NCBI RefSeq assembly: GCF_024453815.1
Contig: NZ_CP072934.1
Span: forward strand, 1,240,001 to 1,304,000
Direction of reading: 5' to 3'
From: Corynebacterium pseudogenitalium
GTDB lineage: Bacteria; Actinomycetota; Actinomycetes; Mycobacteriales; Mycobacteriaceae
DNA: 64,000 nt
Shown here: positions 38,381-47,964 of the stretch, piece after piece
How positions within the stretch are numbered: position 1 is the first letter of the stretch
Layout of the letters: each line of letters begins with the position of its first letter
Made by a program: the position numbers and the translations under genes
The notes under the pieces: generated by a model
The model's input: the letters and a program-made list of their open reading frames with translations, nothing else
Told to the model about the DNA's origin: nothing
The model's database searches: none

Positions 38381-40456
38381 CTAGGCTTCGACGTCCTTGT
38401 GTAGGTGCTCGAAAATCGTCTCTGCCAACTTCGGCCCGACCCCCGCTACCTGCTGCAATTGCTCAAGCGAAGCCTTGCGAATCTGTTTGACACTGCCGAA
38501 ATGCTTCACCAGTTCTTTTCTCCGAGCAGGCCCCAGCCCCGGTACGTTGTCCAGTACTGATGCTCTCATCCGTTTCGAACGCTGCTGTCTGTGATAGGTG
38601 ATCGCGAAGCGATGAGCCTCGTCTCGTATCTGTTGCAGCAGGTACATACCCTCGCAGTTTCTGGGCAAAATGATTGGTTCATCGTCATCGGCAACCCAGA
38701 TTTCTTCCAGTCGCTTTGCCAGCCCGATGAGCTGCACATCCACGATACCAAGCTCATCAAATACCGCCTGCGCTGCGTTTACCTGTGGTTTTCCGCCGTC
38801 GACGATAAACAATTGTGGTGGATAGGCAAATCGTTGATTGCCGGTGGAAGCGACCTCACTCGCCTCCTCCGCAAACATCATCTTGCTTACTTCTTCGTCG
38901 GGATTGGCGAGTTTGTCCTCGTGGTAGCGCTTAAACCTCCGTCGAGTGACCTCAGCTATCGATCCAACATCATCGGAGCGCCCATCGCCGGCTGCTTCTT
39001 TAATTTGGTATCGCCGGTAATCGTTCTTCTTCGGCAGACCATCTTCAAACACAACCAGCGACGCCACAACGTCTGTGCCCTGAATATGAGAAATGTCGGT
39101 GCACTCAATTCGTAACGGAGCTTCATCCATGCCAAGCGCCGACTGAATATCCTGCAATGCCTGTGAACGGGCAGTGAGATCGCCTACGCGTTTCAGCTTG
39201 TGCTGATGGAGTGCTTCAGCGGCATTGCGGTGGACTGTCTCCAGCAACGCTGCTTTGTCGCCACGTTGCGGCACGCGGATGTCAACCTGCGCACCTCGAA
39301 GCTGTGTCAATAGCGTAGAGACGTCGGCCAACTCTTCTGGAAGTTCCGCAACAAGGATTTCACGCGGCACCGGAATACTCGGCACCGCTTCGCGATGCGA
39401 TTGCTTATCGACGCCCCTTCGTCGGAATTGCTCTGTAATCTGTAGGTCTTCTTTTCGCTCCTGGGCGTCACGCTCAACGGCATCTGAGTAGTACTGAACC
39501 AGAAAGTCCTGCATCAGTGTGGGAACTGCAGGGTCCTTTTCCCCCTCTTCTAACCGGTCCAAACTGCCGGGTTCGTCGCCGGTCTTCTCAACGACCCAGC
39601 CTCGCTGGGCACGAATGCGACCACCACGAACGTTAAAGATTTGCACAGCTGCTTCCAGCTCATCGCTGTCGATAGCAATGATGTCAGCATCCGTATCGCT
39701 GCTGAGCACTACGGCTTGGCGCTCCATCACTTTGTCCAGTGCGCCAAGGTCATCGCGAAGACGCGCTGCCTTTTCAAACTCGAGTTCTTCTGCCGCAGTA
39801 GCCATTTGCTGCTTGAGGGATCTGACAACGTGCTCTGTTCGTCCGCCCATAAACGAGAGGAACCCGGCAACAATCTCGTCATATTCCTGTTGATCAACAC
39901 GTTGTACGCACGGTGCCGAACACTTATCGATGTAGCCCAACAGGCATGGTCTCCCGAGCGACTCATGTCGATTAAACACACCGTTCGAACAGGTACGAAT
40001 CGGAAACACTCTCGTCAATAGATCAAGCGTTTCGCGTACGGCCCACGCGTGCGAGAACGGCCCAAAGTAGCGGACACCTTTTCGTTTCGGCCCCCGGTAG
40101 AAGAATGCCCGGGGGTAGCGCTCTTTCACGCTCACAGCGAGCATGGGATACGTCTTGTCATCCCGGTACATGACGTTGAACCAGGGATCGAATTTCTTGA
40201 TCCACGTGTACTCAAGCTGCAGCGCCTCAACTTCGCTCGCTACAACCGTCCACTCCACGGAGCTGGCGGTAAATACCATCTGGCGCGTTCGCGGATGGAG
40301 CTGCGCCGGTGGCTGGAAATAGTTGCTGAGTCGAGCTCGCAGGTTCTTCGCCTTACCGACGTAGACGACGCGACCATGAGGGTCGCGAAACTTATAAACA
40401 CCTGGGTCGGTGGGGATCGTCCCTGGAGCCGGACGGTAGGAAGTGGGATCAGCCAA
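38381..40456 (-). CDS. uvrC: Excinuclease ABC subunit C
   Basis: 691-residue dual-incision nuclease of nucleotide excision repair. The N-terminal GIY-YIG domain ([29 protein letters not shown] region, residues about 18-50) makes the 3' cut. A UVR UvrB-binding motif follows at about 210-245, then the RNase H-like domain with [16 protein letters not shown] for the 5' cut, and a C-terminal helix-hairpin-helix pair ([26 protein letters not shown]). The TTG start has GGAG 4-5 bases upstream. Confidence 0.97.
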   Translation of the reverse strand: MADPTSYRPAPGTIPTDPGVYKFRDPHGRVVYVGKAKNLRARLSNYFQPPAQLHPRTRQMVFTASSVEWTVVASEVEALQLEYTWIKKFDPWFNVMYRDDKTYPMLAVSVKERYPRAFFYRGPKRKGVRYFGPFSHAWAVRETLDLLTRVFPIRTCSNGVFNRHESLGRPCLLGYIDKCSAPCVQRVDQQEYDEIVAGFLSFMGGRTEHVVRSLKQQMATAAEELEFEKAARLRDDLGALDKVMERQAVVLSSDTDADIIAIDSDELEAAVQIFNVRGGRIRAQRGWVVEKTGDEPGSLDRLEEGEKDPAVPTLMQDFLVQYYSDAVERDAQERKEDLQITEQFRRRGVDKQSHREAVPSIPVPREILVAELPEELADVSTLLTQLRGAQVDIRVPQRGDKAALLETVHRNAAEALHQHKLKRVGDLTARSQALQDIQSALGMDEAPLRIECTDISHIQGTDVVASLVVFEDGLPKKNDYRRYQIKEAAGDGRSDDVGSIAEVTRRRFKRYHEDKLANPDEEVSKMMFAEEASEVASTGNQRFAYPPQLFIVDGGKPQVNAAQAVFDELGIVDVQLIGLAKRLEEIWVADDDEPIILPRNCEGMYLLQQIRDEAHRFAITYHRQQRSKRMRASVLDNVPGLGPARRKELVKHFGSVKQIRKASLEQLQQVAGVGPKLAETIFEHLHKDVEA

Positions 40457-40471
40457 AACGCTCCGCGCTCC

Positions 40472-41005
40472 CTATTCTGACGGCATGTACTTAGCTTCGA
40501 GCTCGCGGAACTCCGCAACTGCATGCAACGCTAGCTCTTTATCTGCAGCCTGAATCGCCCACAGTGGAACGTATTCAAAGTCTGGAAGCTCTAGCCTGGC
40601 CATTCGGGCGCCCTTTGGGAACGAAAGCCCATAGATAACTAGCCAGGGGTAAAATCGCGTCCCGATAATGTTGGCTACCTCGACACCATCCTCATTGACC
40701 TGGACGCACGGCCGCGTCAACACGAGCCAGGTCAGAATCGAGAGGATGATACCGACTCCAACGAAAGCAAACTTGTCGAGCCACGTAATTGTGAGGCCCG
40801 AAAATTCCACGTCAACGACGGCGGCCATGAAGATGTGCACGGCCATCAGCACAAGAATGCATACAGCTGCGACTTTCTTCAGAAATGGGGACCGAATCGT
40901 CAGCTCCCACGGCTTAGTCGAGATCGAAGCGTGTGGGTCTAGTGCGTTGAGGTATGCAAGCTCCGCTTCATCAATCTTGCGTGCAACCGACTGTTCTTCG
41001 CTCAC
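40472..41005 (-). CDS. PH-like domain membrane protein, Rv1417 type
   Basis: 177 residues. A soluble N-terminus precedes two transmembrane helices (about 48-68 and 80-98: VAAVCILVLMAVHIFMAAVV and FAFVGVGIILSILTWLVL). A bacterial PH-like domain follows (VQVNEDGVEVANIIGTRFYPWLVI, then GARMARLELPDFEYVPLWAIQ). Function is unknown. It lies between ribH and uvrC as Rv1417 does. GTG start with GAGGAG 9 bases upstream. Confidence 0.85.
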   Translation of the reverse strand: MSEEQSVARKIDEAELAYLNALDPHASISTKPWELTIRSPFLKKVAAVCILVLMAVHIFMAAVVDVEFSGLTITWLDKFAFVGVGIILSILTWLVLTRPCVQVNEDGVEVANIIGTRFYPWLVIYGLSFPKGARMARLELPDFEYVPLWAIQAADKELALHAVAEFRELEAKYMPSE

Positions 41006-41025
41006 TACTCTTTACTCCTCGCTGC

Positions 41026-41041
41026 CGTAGCACACGCTACG
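41026..41041 (-). repeat. Small hairpin between ribH and the PH-domain gene
   Basis: Arms CGTAGC and GCTACG around a 4-base loop. In the minus transcript it follows the ribH stop by about 10 bases but lacks a T-run, so it looks more like an RNA-stability hairpin at the end of the rib genes than a terminator. Confidence 0.5.
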
Positions 41042-41050
41042 TTCTTTCAG

Positions 41051-41539
41051 TTATGAATGTTTCTTCGGGGTCGCTCGGACTTTTTCAAGCTCGATGAGGG
41101 CACCGATTGCTGCCTGCACGGCTTCCGCGCCCTTGTCTTCCTTCGCGTCCTCTCCACCAGCACGCTCGTAGGCCTGGTCTTCTTCTTCGACGGTGAGTAC
41201 TCCGTTTCCGACGGGCGTTGATTCGTCGAGTGCGATGCGGGTCAACCCTGCGGTCACCGAGTCACAAACGTACTCAAAGTGCGCCGTCTCACCTCGAATT
41301 ACGCACCCTAGCGCTACGACAGCGTCGTAACGCTGAGCACAGGCCTGCACCACAACCGGCAATTCTAACGCGCCAGCGACGGTAAATTCCGCATACTTAG
41401 CACCCATTTCTCGGGCAGTCGAGATCGCCCGGTCCCGGAGACGCTCCACGATTTTCTGGTTCCACAGTGTCGAAACAATGGCGACTGTATAGCCCTCGCC
41501 ACTTATCGTCTGCGCATCAGGTGCACCGACACTTGCCAT
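41051..41539 (-). CDS. ribH: 6,7-dimethyl-8-ribityllumazine synthase
   Basis: 162 residues forming the penultimate enzyme of riboflavin synthesis, condensing 3,4-dihydroxybutanone phosphate with the ribitylaminouracil. Features are [26 protein letters not shown] and [18 protein letters not shown] with the catalytic His, then [10 protein letters not shown]. Its ATG directly follows the ribA stop codon. Confidence 0.97.
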   Translation of the reverse strand: MASVGAPDAQTISGEGYTVAIVSTLWNQKIVERLRDRAISTAREMGAKYAEFTVAGALELPVVVQACAQRYDAVVALGCVIRGETAHFEYVCDSVTAGLTRIALDESTPVGNGVLTVEEEDQAYERAGGEDAKEDKGAEAVQAAIGALIELEKVRATPKKHS

Positions 41540-42817
41540 CTAATCGTCCTCCTGCTCAGTCCACGAAGCAGCCAACGGGAGATCATGCCCCATGCGCAAC
41601 TGCTTGGTTTGTAAATACCGGATGTTCTCGTGAGTAGGCACAATTTCGATTCGAGCCCGCTCTTTCACGATCGGACCGAAGCCGCTGAGCGCTTCCACCT
41701 TTTCCGGATTATTGGATAACAGTGTAAACGAAATGATACCAAGGTCTTTCAAAATCTGTCCGGCAACCGAATACTCTCGGGCATCGACGGGCAGCCCCTG
41801 CTCAAGGTTGGCATCAACGGTGTCAAGGCCCTGGTCTTGCAGGCGATAGGCCTCGAGCTTGGCGAGGAGTCCGATACCGCGCCCCTCGTGCCCGCGAACA
41901 TACACGAGCACACCACAACCCTTTTCCTGAATCCGGCGCATGGACTCATGGAGCTGCGGACCACAGTCACACCGCTTTGACGCAAAGGCATCCCCCGTTA
42001 AGCACTCGGAGTGAACCCGCACAAGTACATCGTCACAGTTCGCGACGTCCCCAACCACCAACGCTATGTGCTCGGAACCATCAATGCGATTCCGATAGCC
42101 GTACGCGGAAAACGTCCCGAACTCTGTTGGAAGTGTGGTTTCTACCGTGCGTTCGACTGACATCTCGTGGCGACGTCGATACGCAATAAGCTGCTCGATG
42201 GAGATCATCTTGAGACCGTGCCGGTCGCTGAACTTGCGCAGTTCATCAAACCGCGCCATATCCGTCGGATCCTCCTCGGACACAATTTCGCAGAGCACAC
42301 CGCACGGAGTAAGTCCTGCCAAGCGCGCGAGATCGATTGAGGCCTCGGTATGTCCATCCCGCGTGAGCACCCCTCCCTTGCGTGCGCGCAGAGGCACGAT
42401 ATGGCCCGGACGAGTGAAGTCGTGCGGCCCGTACTTCGTATCGACGAGGCGTCGAATAGTCTCAGCTCTCGATGTTGCGGAAATACCTGTCGATCCTGTC
42501 GCTGCATCGACAGTGACCGTATAGGCGGTACCTCGTGCATCTTCGTTGTGCGCCACCATCGGTGGCAACTGCAGTTCATCTGCGCGCTCGTCCTCGAGCG
42601 GGACGCAAATGTATCCGGAGGTGTATCGCACCATAAACGCTACGAGCTCTGGGGTTGCGAACTCGGCGGCGAAGATGAGGTCCCCCTCGTTCTCCCTATC
42701 CTCGTTGTCAACAACAACGACTGCTTCACCGCGAGCAATAGCTGCTACTGCATCTTCGACGGTGTCTAGCTGCGAATTACGTCCAACGGAGTCCTGAGGA
42801 GCATTCATGGAACCCAA
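41540..42817 (-). CDS. ribBA: Bifunctional 3,4-dihydroxy-2-butanone-4-phosphate synthase / GTP cyclohydrolase II
   Basis: 425 residues with two fused enzymes starting riboflavin synthesis. The N-terminal RibB half has [20 protein letters not shown] and [15 protein letters not shown]. The C-terminal RibA half has the zinc site [19 protein letters not shown] and [12 protein letters not shown]. The TTG at 42817 has the best-spaced ribosome site (GGTGAGG at the end of the preceding gene); an ATG at 42808 is the alternative. Confidence 0.96.
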   Translation of the reverse strand: MGSMNAPQDSVGRNSQLDTVEDAVAAIARGEAVVVVDNEDRENEGDLIFAAEFATPELVAFMVRYTSGYICVPLEDERADELQLPPMVAHNEDARGTAYTVTVDAATGSTGISATSRAETIRRLVDTKYGPHDFTRPGHIVPLRARKGGVLTRDGHTEASIDLARLAGLTPCGVLCEIVSEEDPTDMARFDELRKFSDRHGLKMISIEQLIAYRRRHEMSVERTVETTLPTEFGTFSAYGYRNRIDGSEHIALVVGDVANCDDVLVRVHSECLTGDAFASKRCDCGPQLHESMRRIQEKGCGVLVYVRGHEGRGIGLLAKLEAYRLQDQGLDTVDANLEQGLPVDAREYSVAGQILKDLGIISFTLLSNNPEKVEALSGFGPIVKERARIEIVPTHENIRYLQTKQLRMGHDLPLAASWTEQEDD

Positions 42818-42819
42818 TG

Positions 42820-43407
42820 TTAGTGCCTCACCATGTTCTCAACGTATTTGGCAATGATATCGACTTCGATGTTGACCGAATCGCCTGATTTCCATGAACC
42901 TGCGGTCGTCGCCTGTAGGGTCGCAGGGATGAGCGAGACTTCAAACCAACCATCTCCTACTGCAGAGACGGTCAACGAGATCCCGCTGATCGTGATAGAG
43001 CCCTTTTCCACCACGTACTTTCGTACTTTTTCAGGGAGCGAAAACCGCAGTACGTCCCAGTGCTCACCAGGCGAGCGATGTTGAAGTGTCGCCACTGCAT
43101 CGACGTGCCCCTGCACAATGTGACCACCAAGTCGGTCTCCCACTGCTAGTGCGCGCTCAAGATTGACCAGGGTTGCTTCCTTGTATTCACCGATACGGGA
43201 ACGACGCAAAGTTTCAAGCATGACGTCTGCAGTAAAAGAATTTTCTGTGGCCTCAACTACTGTGAGACACACCCCGTCGACAGCAATCGAGTCTCCAAGT
43301 TCCACTCCTGCAAGTACGGTCTCTGCGCCGATACGGATCCGAACTGCGTCGTCGAGTGGCTCGATTGACGCCACCGAACCAACTTCCTCAACCAGTCCTG
43401 TAAACAC
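42820..43407 (-). CDS. ribC: Riboflavin synthase alpha chain
   Basis: 195 residues with the usual two lumazine-binding repeats; the protein starts [17 protein letters not shown] and has [14 protein letters not shown] and [13 protein letters not shown]. It turns two lumazine molecules into riboflavin. Its ATG overlaps the ribD stop by 1 base. Named ribE in some schemes. Confidence 0.96.
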   Translation of the reverse strand: MFTGLVEEVGSVASIEPLDDAVRIRIGAETVLAGVELGDSIAVDGVCLTVVEATENSFTADVMLETLRRSRIGEYKEATLVNLERALAVGDRLGGHIVQGHVDAVATLQHRSPGEHWDVLRFSLPEKVRKYVVEKGSITISGISLTVSAVGDGWFEVSLIPATLQATTAGSWKSGDSVNIEVDIIAKYVENMVRH

Positions 43408-44372
43408 TATGCAGTCTCCATTTCTATCAATACGTCCTCGCCAAGTTGGTGCACGTCGCAGATCTTAAATTCGAATGCGTCGCCTATCGTACGCGCCAGT
43501 GCAGCGTCCAGCACCGAGCGACCTTGGCCTAGCAGTTTTGGCGCAATATATGCTTGCACCCGGTCGACAACACCGCGGGTAAAGAAGCTGCTGAGGAGAT
43601 TCGCTCCACCCTCAACAAGTACGTCACGGCAGCCAAGTTCCCAAAGTTCTGCGCATGCTGCCTCAGGGGTCGGATACTGCAAAAAGCCTAGCTCGCGTAA
43701 GTTTCCTTCGGGCACTTCTCTCGTGCCGATTACAACGCGGCGAGGCTGGTGCGGATACAGGCTTCCATCCGGTCTACGCGCGGTGAGCGAAGGATTGTCA
43801 GTGATCGCGGTTCCGGTCCCAACGATGATGGCGTCGCGTTGAGCGCGGTCACGGTGCACGAACTGGCGCGCCTCAGGTCCGGTAATCCACTTGCTGGAGC
43901 CGTCAATCGCTGCGGTGAACCCATCCAACGTCATCGCAAACTTCGCGGTCACGCTGACCCGATTGTGGCGTATGGAGGAAATCCAAGGCTGAAGGGCTTC
44001 AACGCGGTAAGGCTCGAAGCGGACGTCGATACCCGCGGCTTCAAGCCGCTGAGCACCGCCTGTAGCGAGAGGATTCGGGTCAGCCGTGAGATACACAACC
44101 TTGGCAACACCCGCAGAAATCAGTGCCTCTGTGCACGGGCCAGTTCGTCCAGTGTGGTTACACGGCTCCAACGTGACAACGGCTGTAGCGCCTTCTGCAC
44201 GAGCTCCTGCCTTACGAAGTGCTTGAACCTCCGCATGTGGCCCGCCGACGGGGGCCGTCGCACCGGTAGCGACTAGAACTCCGTCTGGGCTATACAACGC
44301 ACATCCAACTGGTGGATTGGGACTCGTAGTCCCGCGGACTGCATCCCCTGCTGCGATAGCTGCTTCGATCAC
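43407..44372 (-). CDS. ribD: Bifunctional pyrimidine deaminase/reductase RibD
   Basis: 321 residues. The N-terminal zinc deaminase has TSPNPPVGCALY, PHAEVQAL and TLEPCNHTGRTGPCTEAL; the C-terminal reductase starts around residue 145 (RVSVTAKFAMTLDG). GTG start forming GTGA with the rpe stop codon, so translation is coupled. No FMN riboswitch is seen upstream of this rib cluster, which reads on from rpe. Confidence 0.95.
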   Translation of the reverse strand: MIEAAIAAGDAVRGTTSPNPPVGCALYSPDGVLVATGATAPVGGPHAEVQALRKAGARAEGATAVVTLEPCNHTGRTGPCTEALISAGVAKVVYLTADPNPLATGGAQRLEAAGIDVRFEPYRVEALQPWISSIRHNRVSVTAKFAMTLDGFTAAIDGSSKWITGPEARQFVHRDRAQRDAIIVGTGTAITDNPSLTARRPDGSLYPHQPRRVVIGTREVPEGNLRELGFLQYPTPEAACAELWELGCRDVLVEGGANLLSSFFTRGVVDRVQAYIAPKLLGQGRSVLDAALARTIGDAFEFKICDVHQLGEDVLIEMETA

Positions 44373-45034
44373 GCGACGCCAGCCGCTTCCTTTGCCATCC
44401 GACGCAGCGTATCTACTGCTTCAGCGGGATTATCTGCGCCGAATACTGCGGATCCAGCCACGAAGGCGTCCACACCGGCCTCGGCCGCCTGAGCAATTGT
44501 GGAGTTGGCGATGCCACCATCGATCCCAATTACCGTGGACAAGCCAGCAGCGCGAATGTGGTCACGCAGGGTAAACACCTTCGAGAGCACTTCCGGCATG
44601 AACTTCTGTCCGCCAAAACCGGGCTCCACACTCATCACGAGCACTTCCTCGAAATGCTCAAGATCGTCGAGGTATGGCTCGATTGGTGTGCCCGGTTTAA
44701 TAGCAAATCCCGCCTGCACGCCTAATTCACGGCACTGCTTCGCAGCAGCGACGTGGTCATTCGTTGCCTCGACGTGGAAAATCATTCGATCACCACCAGC
44801 GTTGGCATAGGTCTCGAACCACTGCTCAGGTTCCTCGATCATGAGGTGCATGTCGAGAAACTGGTCGGTCACCCCGTTGACTGCTTTGGTCACATCCGGA
44901 CCAAAAGAAAGGTTCGGCACAAAATGACCGTCCATGATGTCTACGTGGAGCATGTCGGCGTTCGGAACTTTCTCAACATCTTCGCCGAGAGCTGCATAGT
45001 TCGCGGCGAGGATGGACGGCGCAATATAAATCAT
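44369..45034 (-). CDS. rpe: Ribulose-phosphate 3-epimerase
   Basis: 221-residue TIM barrel interconverting ribulose-5- and xylulose-5-phosphate. Motifs are APSILAANY, MLHVDIMDGHFVPN with metal ligands, and IGIDGGIANSTIAQAAEAG. It supplies ribulose-5-phosphate to both the pentose pathway and RibB, which may explain its place at the head of the rib genes. It starts 4 bases after rsmB. Confidence 0.97.
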   Translation of the reverse strand: MIYIAPSILAANYAALGEDVEKVPNADMLHVDIMDGHFVPNLSFGPDVTKAVNGVTDQFLDMHLMIEEPEQWFETYANAGGDRMIFHVEATNDHVAAAKQCRELGVQAGFAIKPGTPIEPYLDDLEHFEEVLVMSVEPGFGGQKFMPEVLSKVFTLRDHIRAAGLSTVIGIDGGIANSTIAQAAEAGVDAFVAGSAVFGADNPAEAVDTLRRMAKEAAGVA

Positions 45035-45038
45035 GCCT

Positions 45039-46493
45039 CTACCCTAGTGTTTTCTTGCGAAGAACTGCGAAGAACATTGCGTCAGTTCCGTGGCGGTGTG
45101 GCCACATCTGCACACTACGATGTGGACCGACGTTTTCCATTGGCGCAACAAGTTGCTGTGCGTCGCACTCCTCGACTTCGCCTGTGGCCAGCACAGCGTC
45201 AACGATGCCTCTGGTCTCCCGAATATCTGGCGAACATGTCGAGTACACGATTACGCCACCAGGTTTTGTCGCAGTAATGGCTGTGTTGAGCAGCTTGAGC
45301 TGTAGCTGGGTGAGCGAAGCGATATCTGACTCGTGCTTCGTCCAGCGTGCTTCAGGCCGACGCCTCAACGATCCGAGGCCGGAACAGGGGGCGTCGACAA
45401 GCACTCGGTCGTATCCAGACTCGAGCTCAATGGTTGTCGCGTCCCCTGTGCGAACACTGACCGGCAAACCTTTCGTCGCCTTCTGCACAAGCTCCGCACG
45501 GTGAGGCGCAACCTCGACTGCATCAACGCGTGCACCATCAATTGCCGCCAAGGAACCGATGAATGCAGCCTTGCCACCCGGGCCTGCGCAGAGGTCCAAC
45601 CAGCGTCCCTGGTCGTCAGCGACGGTCGCTTGGACAAGTGCCCGTGCTATCAACTGAGAGCCTTCGTCTTGTACCGCTGCGAAACCATCACGTACCGGCT
45701 GCAGCTCACCTGGGTTCCCCTCAGGCAAATACACGGCATACGGGGAGTACTTGCCAATGTCGCCACCAGTGATGAGTGCCAACTCCTCCGCGGAGATCTC
45801 GCCGGGCCGTGCGACAAGATGCACGATGGGACGCTCCGAGTCAGCTTCGAGGGCCTCGGCCAGCTCCGGATCATCTGCTTCAACCCCTAACGCCGTTGCA
45901 AAAGAACGAGCAATCCAAACAGGATGCGCGTGCTCGAACGCGATGCGCTCCAGTGGCTCATTGGGCTTGCAGGTGTCTATCCAGTGCTTCGAGGGTTGCC
46001 GACTCATCGTTCGCAGCACCGCATTAACAAAACCTTTCGCGCCCTGTTTCCCAGCGCCGATAACCAAGCGCACAGAAGTATCAACCGCGGCATGCTGCCC
46101 GACTCTGGTGTACAGCAACTGGTAAGCGCCTAATCGCAGAGCTGCGCGTACCTCAGCATCGAGATCAGCAATAGCGCGGCTCGAGCACTCCTGAAGAACT
46201 GCATCAATCACTCCGAGCGATCGCAGTGCTCCATACGTCAGCTCCGTGGCAAATGCAGCATCCTTGCCGCGCACCTTGTGTTCACGGAGTATTCCTGGCA
46301 AGACCAAGTTCGCGAACGCCCCGTCTATGTCGACGCGCATCAGCGTCGACCACGCTGCCTCACGAGCAGGGTCACCAATATCAACCTTTGGCGCTTGCTG
46401 GTTGGTTCGCTTTTGCGCAACCTTCGCCGTCTTCTTGCTTACCGCGGCAGGCTTACGACGCCCCGCAGACCGGGATCGGAACCCTCCGCTCAT
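45039..46493 (-). CDS. rsmB: 16S rRNA (cytosine-C5)-methyltransferase RsmB/Fmu family
   Basis: 484 residues. A basic N-terminal tail of about 45 residues precedes the NusB-like domain (AREAAWSTLMRVDIDGAFANLVL). The SAM-dependent methyltransferase domain follows, with DLCAGPGGKAAFIG, VDAPCSGLGSLRRRPEAR and the catalytic Cys in YSTCS. ATG overlaps the fmt stop codon by 4 bases (ATGA). Confidence 0.95.
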   Translation of the reverse strand: MSGGFRSRSAGRRKPAAVSKKTAKVAQKRTNQQAPKVDIGDPAREAAWSTLMRVDIDGAFANLVLPGILREHKVRGKDAAFATELTYGALRSLGVIDAVLQECSSRAIADLDAEVRAALRLGAYQLLYTRVGQHAAVDTSVRLVIGAGKQGAKGFVNAVLRTMSRQPSKHWIDTCKPNEPLERIAFEHAHPVWIARSFATALGVEADDPELAEALEADSERPIVHLVARPGEISAEELALITGGDIGKYSPYAVYLPEGNPGELQPVRDGFAAVQDEGSQLIARALVQATVADDQGRWLDLCAGPGGKAAFIGSLAAIDGARVDAVEVAPHRAELVQKATKGLPVSVRTGDATTIELESGYDRVLVDAPCSGLGSLRRRPEARWTKHESDIASLTQLQLKLLNTAITATKPGGVIVYSTCSPDIRETRGIVDAVLATGEVEECDAQQLVAPMENVGPHRSVQMWPHRHGTDAMFFAVLRKKTLG

Positions 46494-47422
46494 ACAAACT
46501 TCACCCCTGCCTCAATAGTCTCGGTTGCGAGCCCGCGCCCCCACGCATCTGCAGCCATACGCTTCTTCCCAGGCGGTTGTATCTCTTGCAAGATCACATC
46601 GACTGTCCCAGTCCCAACTCGCACCCGATTCTTTTCGACGGCCACTTCGCCCGCGCCAAGCGTATCCGAGTCACCAATCGACACCGGCCCGATTTTGACA
46701 CGCTGCTCACCGAGCATTGTCCACGCACCAGGTCCTGGCGTGTATGCGCGGATCGTACGATCAACTACTTCGGCGTCACAATCCCACTGAATCCGAGCAT
46801 CCTTGCTCTGAATTTTCGGGGCATACGTGCCATCCATGGGCTGGGGTTCCGGTACTATGCTGCCACTGGCGAGACCATCCATCGTGGCAACAAGCAAGTC
46901 AGCACCCTTGTACGCAAGCCTGGTCAAGAGATCGTCCGCGGTATCGGTAGGCAAAATCGCTTCCTCAAACGTAGCCAGAACTGGACCTGTATCGAGTCCC
47001 TCATCGATGCGGAATGTCGTGGCACCGGTCGTCGTCAATCCCGACAAGATTGCAGCCTGGACTGGAGCCGCTCCCCGGAGCTCAGGCAAAAGCGAGAAGT
47101 GGAGGTTCACCCACCCGTGCTGAGGCAAGTCGAGCAGCTCAGGCGGAACAAGGTTGCCGTACGCTACGACGGGAATCGCATCTGGAGCAATCGCACGTAG
47201 ACGTTCGACGATTTCTGCATTACCACGCAATGTCTTCGGCTCAAGTACTTCAATGCCATGCTCAAGCGCAACTTTCTTAACGGGCGACGGGTGAAGCGTC
47301 CGCCCCCTCCCCTTCGGCGCGTCAGGGCGCGTGAGCACCGCAACTACTTCATGCTCTGAATGAAGCAACGCCTCCAGCGCCACGACTGCAGGTTCTGGCG
47401 TCCCAGCAAACACAATACGCAT
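46490..47422 (-). CDS. fmt: Methionyl-tRNA formyltransferase
   Basis: About 310 residues adding a formyl group to initiator Met-tRNA. N-terminus MRIVFAGTPEPAVVALEALL and the active-site strand LHFSLLPELRGAAPVQAAI. The ATG at 47422 overlaps the def stop by one base (TAATG) with GGAAGGAA upstream; the longer in-frame start inside def is rejected. Functionally paired with def. Confidence 0.97.
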   Translation of the reverse strand: MRIVFAGTPEPAVVALEALLHSEHEVVAVLTRPDAPKGRGRTLHPSPVKKVALEHGIEVLEPKTLRGNAEIVERLRAIAPDAIPVVAYGNLVPPELLDLPQHGWVNLHFSLLPELRGAAPVQAAILSGLTTTGATTFRIDEGLDTGPVLATFEEAILPTDTADDLLTRLAYKGADLLVATMDGLASGSIVPEPQPMDGTYAPKIQSKDARIQWDCDAEVVDRTIRAYTPGPGAWTMLGEQRVKIGPVSIGDSDTLGAGEVAVEKNRVRVGTGTVDVILQEIQPPGKKRMAADAWGRGLATETIEAGVKFV

Positions 47423-47922
47423 TACCGTTCCTTCCACCACGTTGATGTTCGAACTTGTGACATAGCTTGTTTCTTTTCTTCCGCAGACAGACGCTCCAAG
47501 AACACAACGCCGTCAAGGTGGTCAGTCTCGTGCTGAATGCACCGCGCGAGGAGTCCTGTTCCCAGAATCGACAACGGATGTCCCTCTGCGTCGACACCGT
47601 TGCAGACTACGGAGCGATATCGCTCCACATCGGCCCTAACACCGGGAATGGACAGACACCCTTCAGTACCCAGCTGACTATCCCCAGAAAGCGGCGACCA
47701 CGACGGGTTCACAATGTGTCCCCGAAGCCCCTGGCAATCGAAGACGAACACCCTCTGGCTGTGGCCAATCTGATTTGCAGCCAAGCCAACACCACCTGCG
47801 TTATCCATTGTGTCGAACATGTCATTGACCAGCGTGCGAATCCGAGCGCCAAACTCAGTAACCTCTTGAGCTACTTCATTGAGCACAGGATCCCCGAGCA
47901 ATCGAAGCCTGCGAACTGTCAT
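47422..47922 (-). CDS. def: Peptide deformylase
   Basis: 166-residue metalloenzyme removing the formyl group from nascent proteins. The three motifs are GGVGLAANQIG, EGCLSIPG (metal ligand Cys89) and QHETDHLDG (His131, Glu132, His135). No ribosome-binding site is seen, but TAGACT (47931-47936 on this strand) ends 8 bases before the ATG, so a leaderless mRNA is likely. Confidence 0.97.
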   Translation of the reverse strand: MTVRRLRLLGDPVLNEVAQEVTEFGARIRTLVNDMFDTMDNAGGVGLAANQIGHSQRVFVFDCQGLRGHIVNPSWSPLSGDSQLGTEGCLSIPGVRADVERYRSVVCNGVDAEGHPLSILGTGLLARCIQHETDHLDGVVFLERLSAEEKKQAMSQVRTSTWWKER

Positions 47923-47964
47923 GGATCGATAGTCTACCCACCTCTCGGCTCCACGGGCGCAACA

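Noticed and set aside
41026..41041. CGTAGC/GCTACG hairpin as terminator of the rib genes
   Set aside because: No U-run follows on the minus strand, so I list it only as a small hairpin.
44369..45060. FMN riboswitch controlling the rib genes
   Set aside because: The rib cluster reads on from rpe and rsmB with 4-base spacing or overlap; there is no leader region in which an RFN element could fit.
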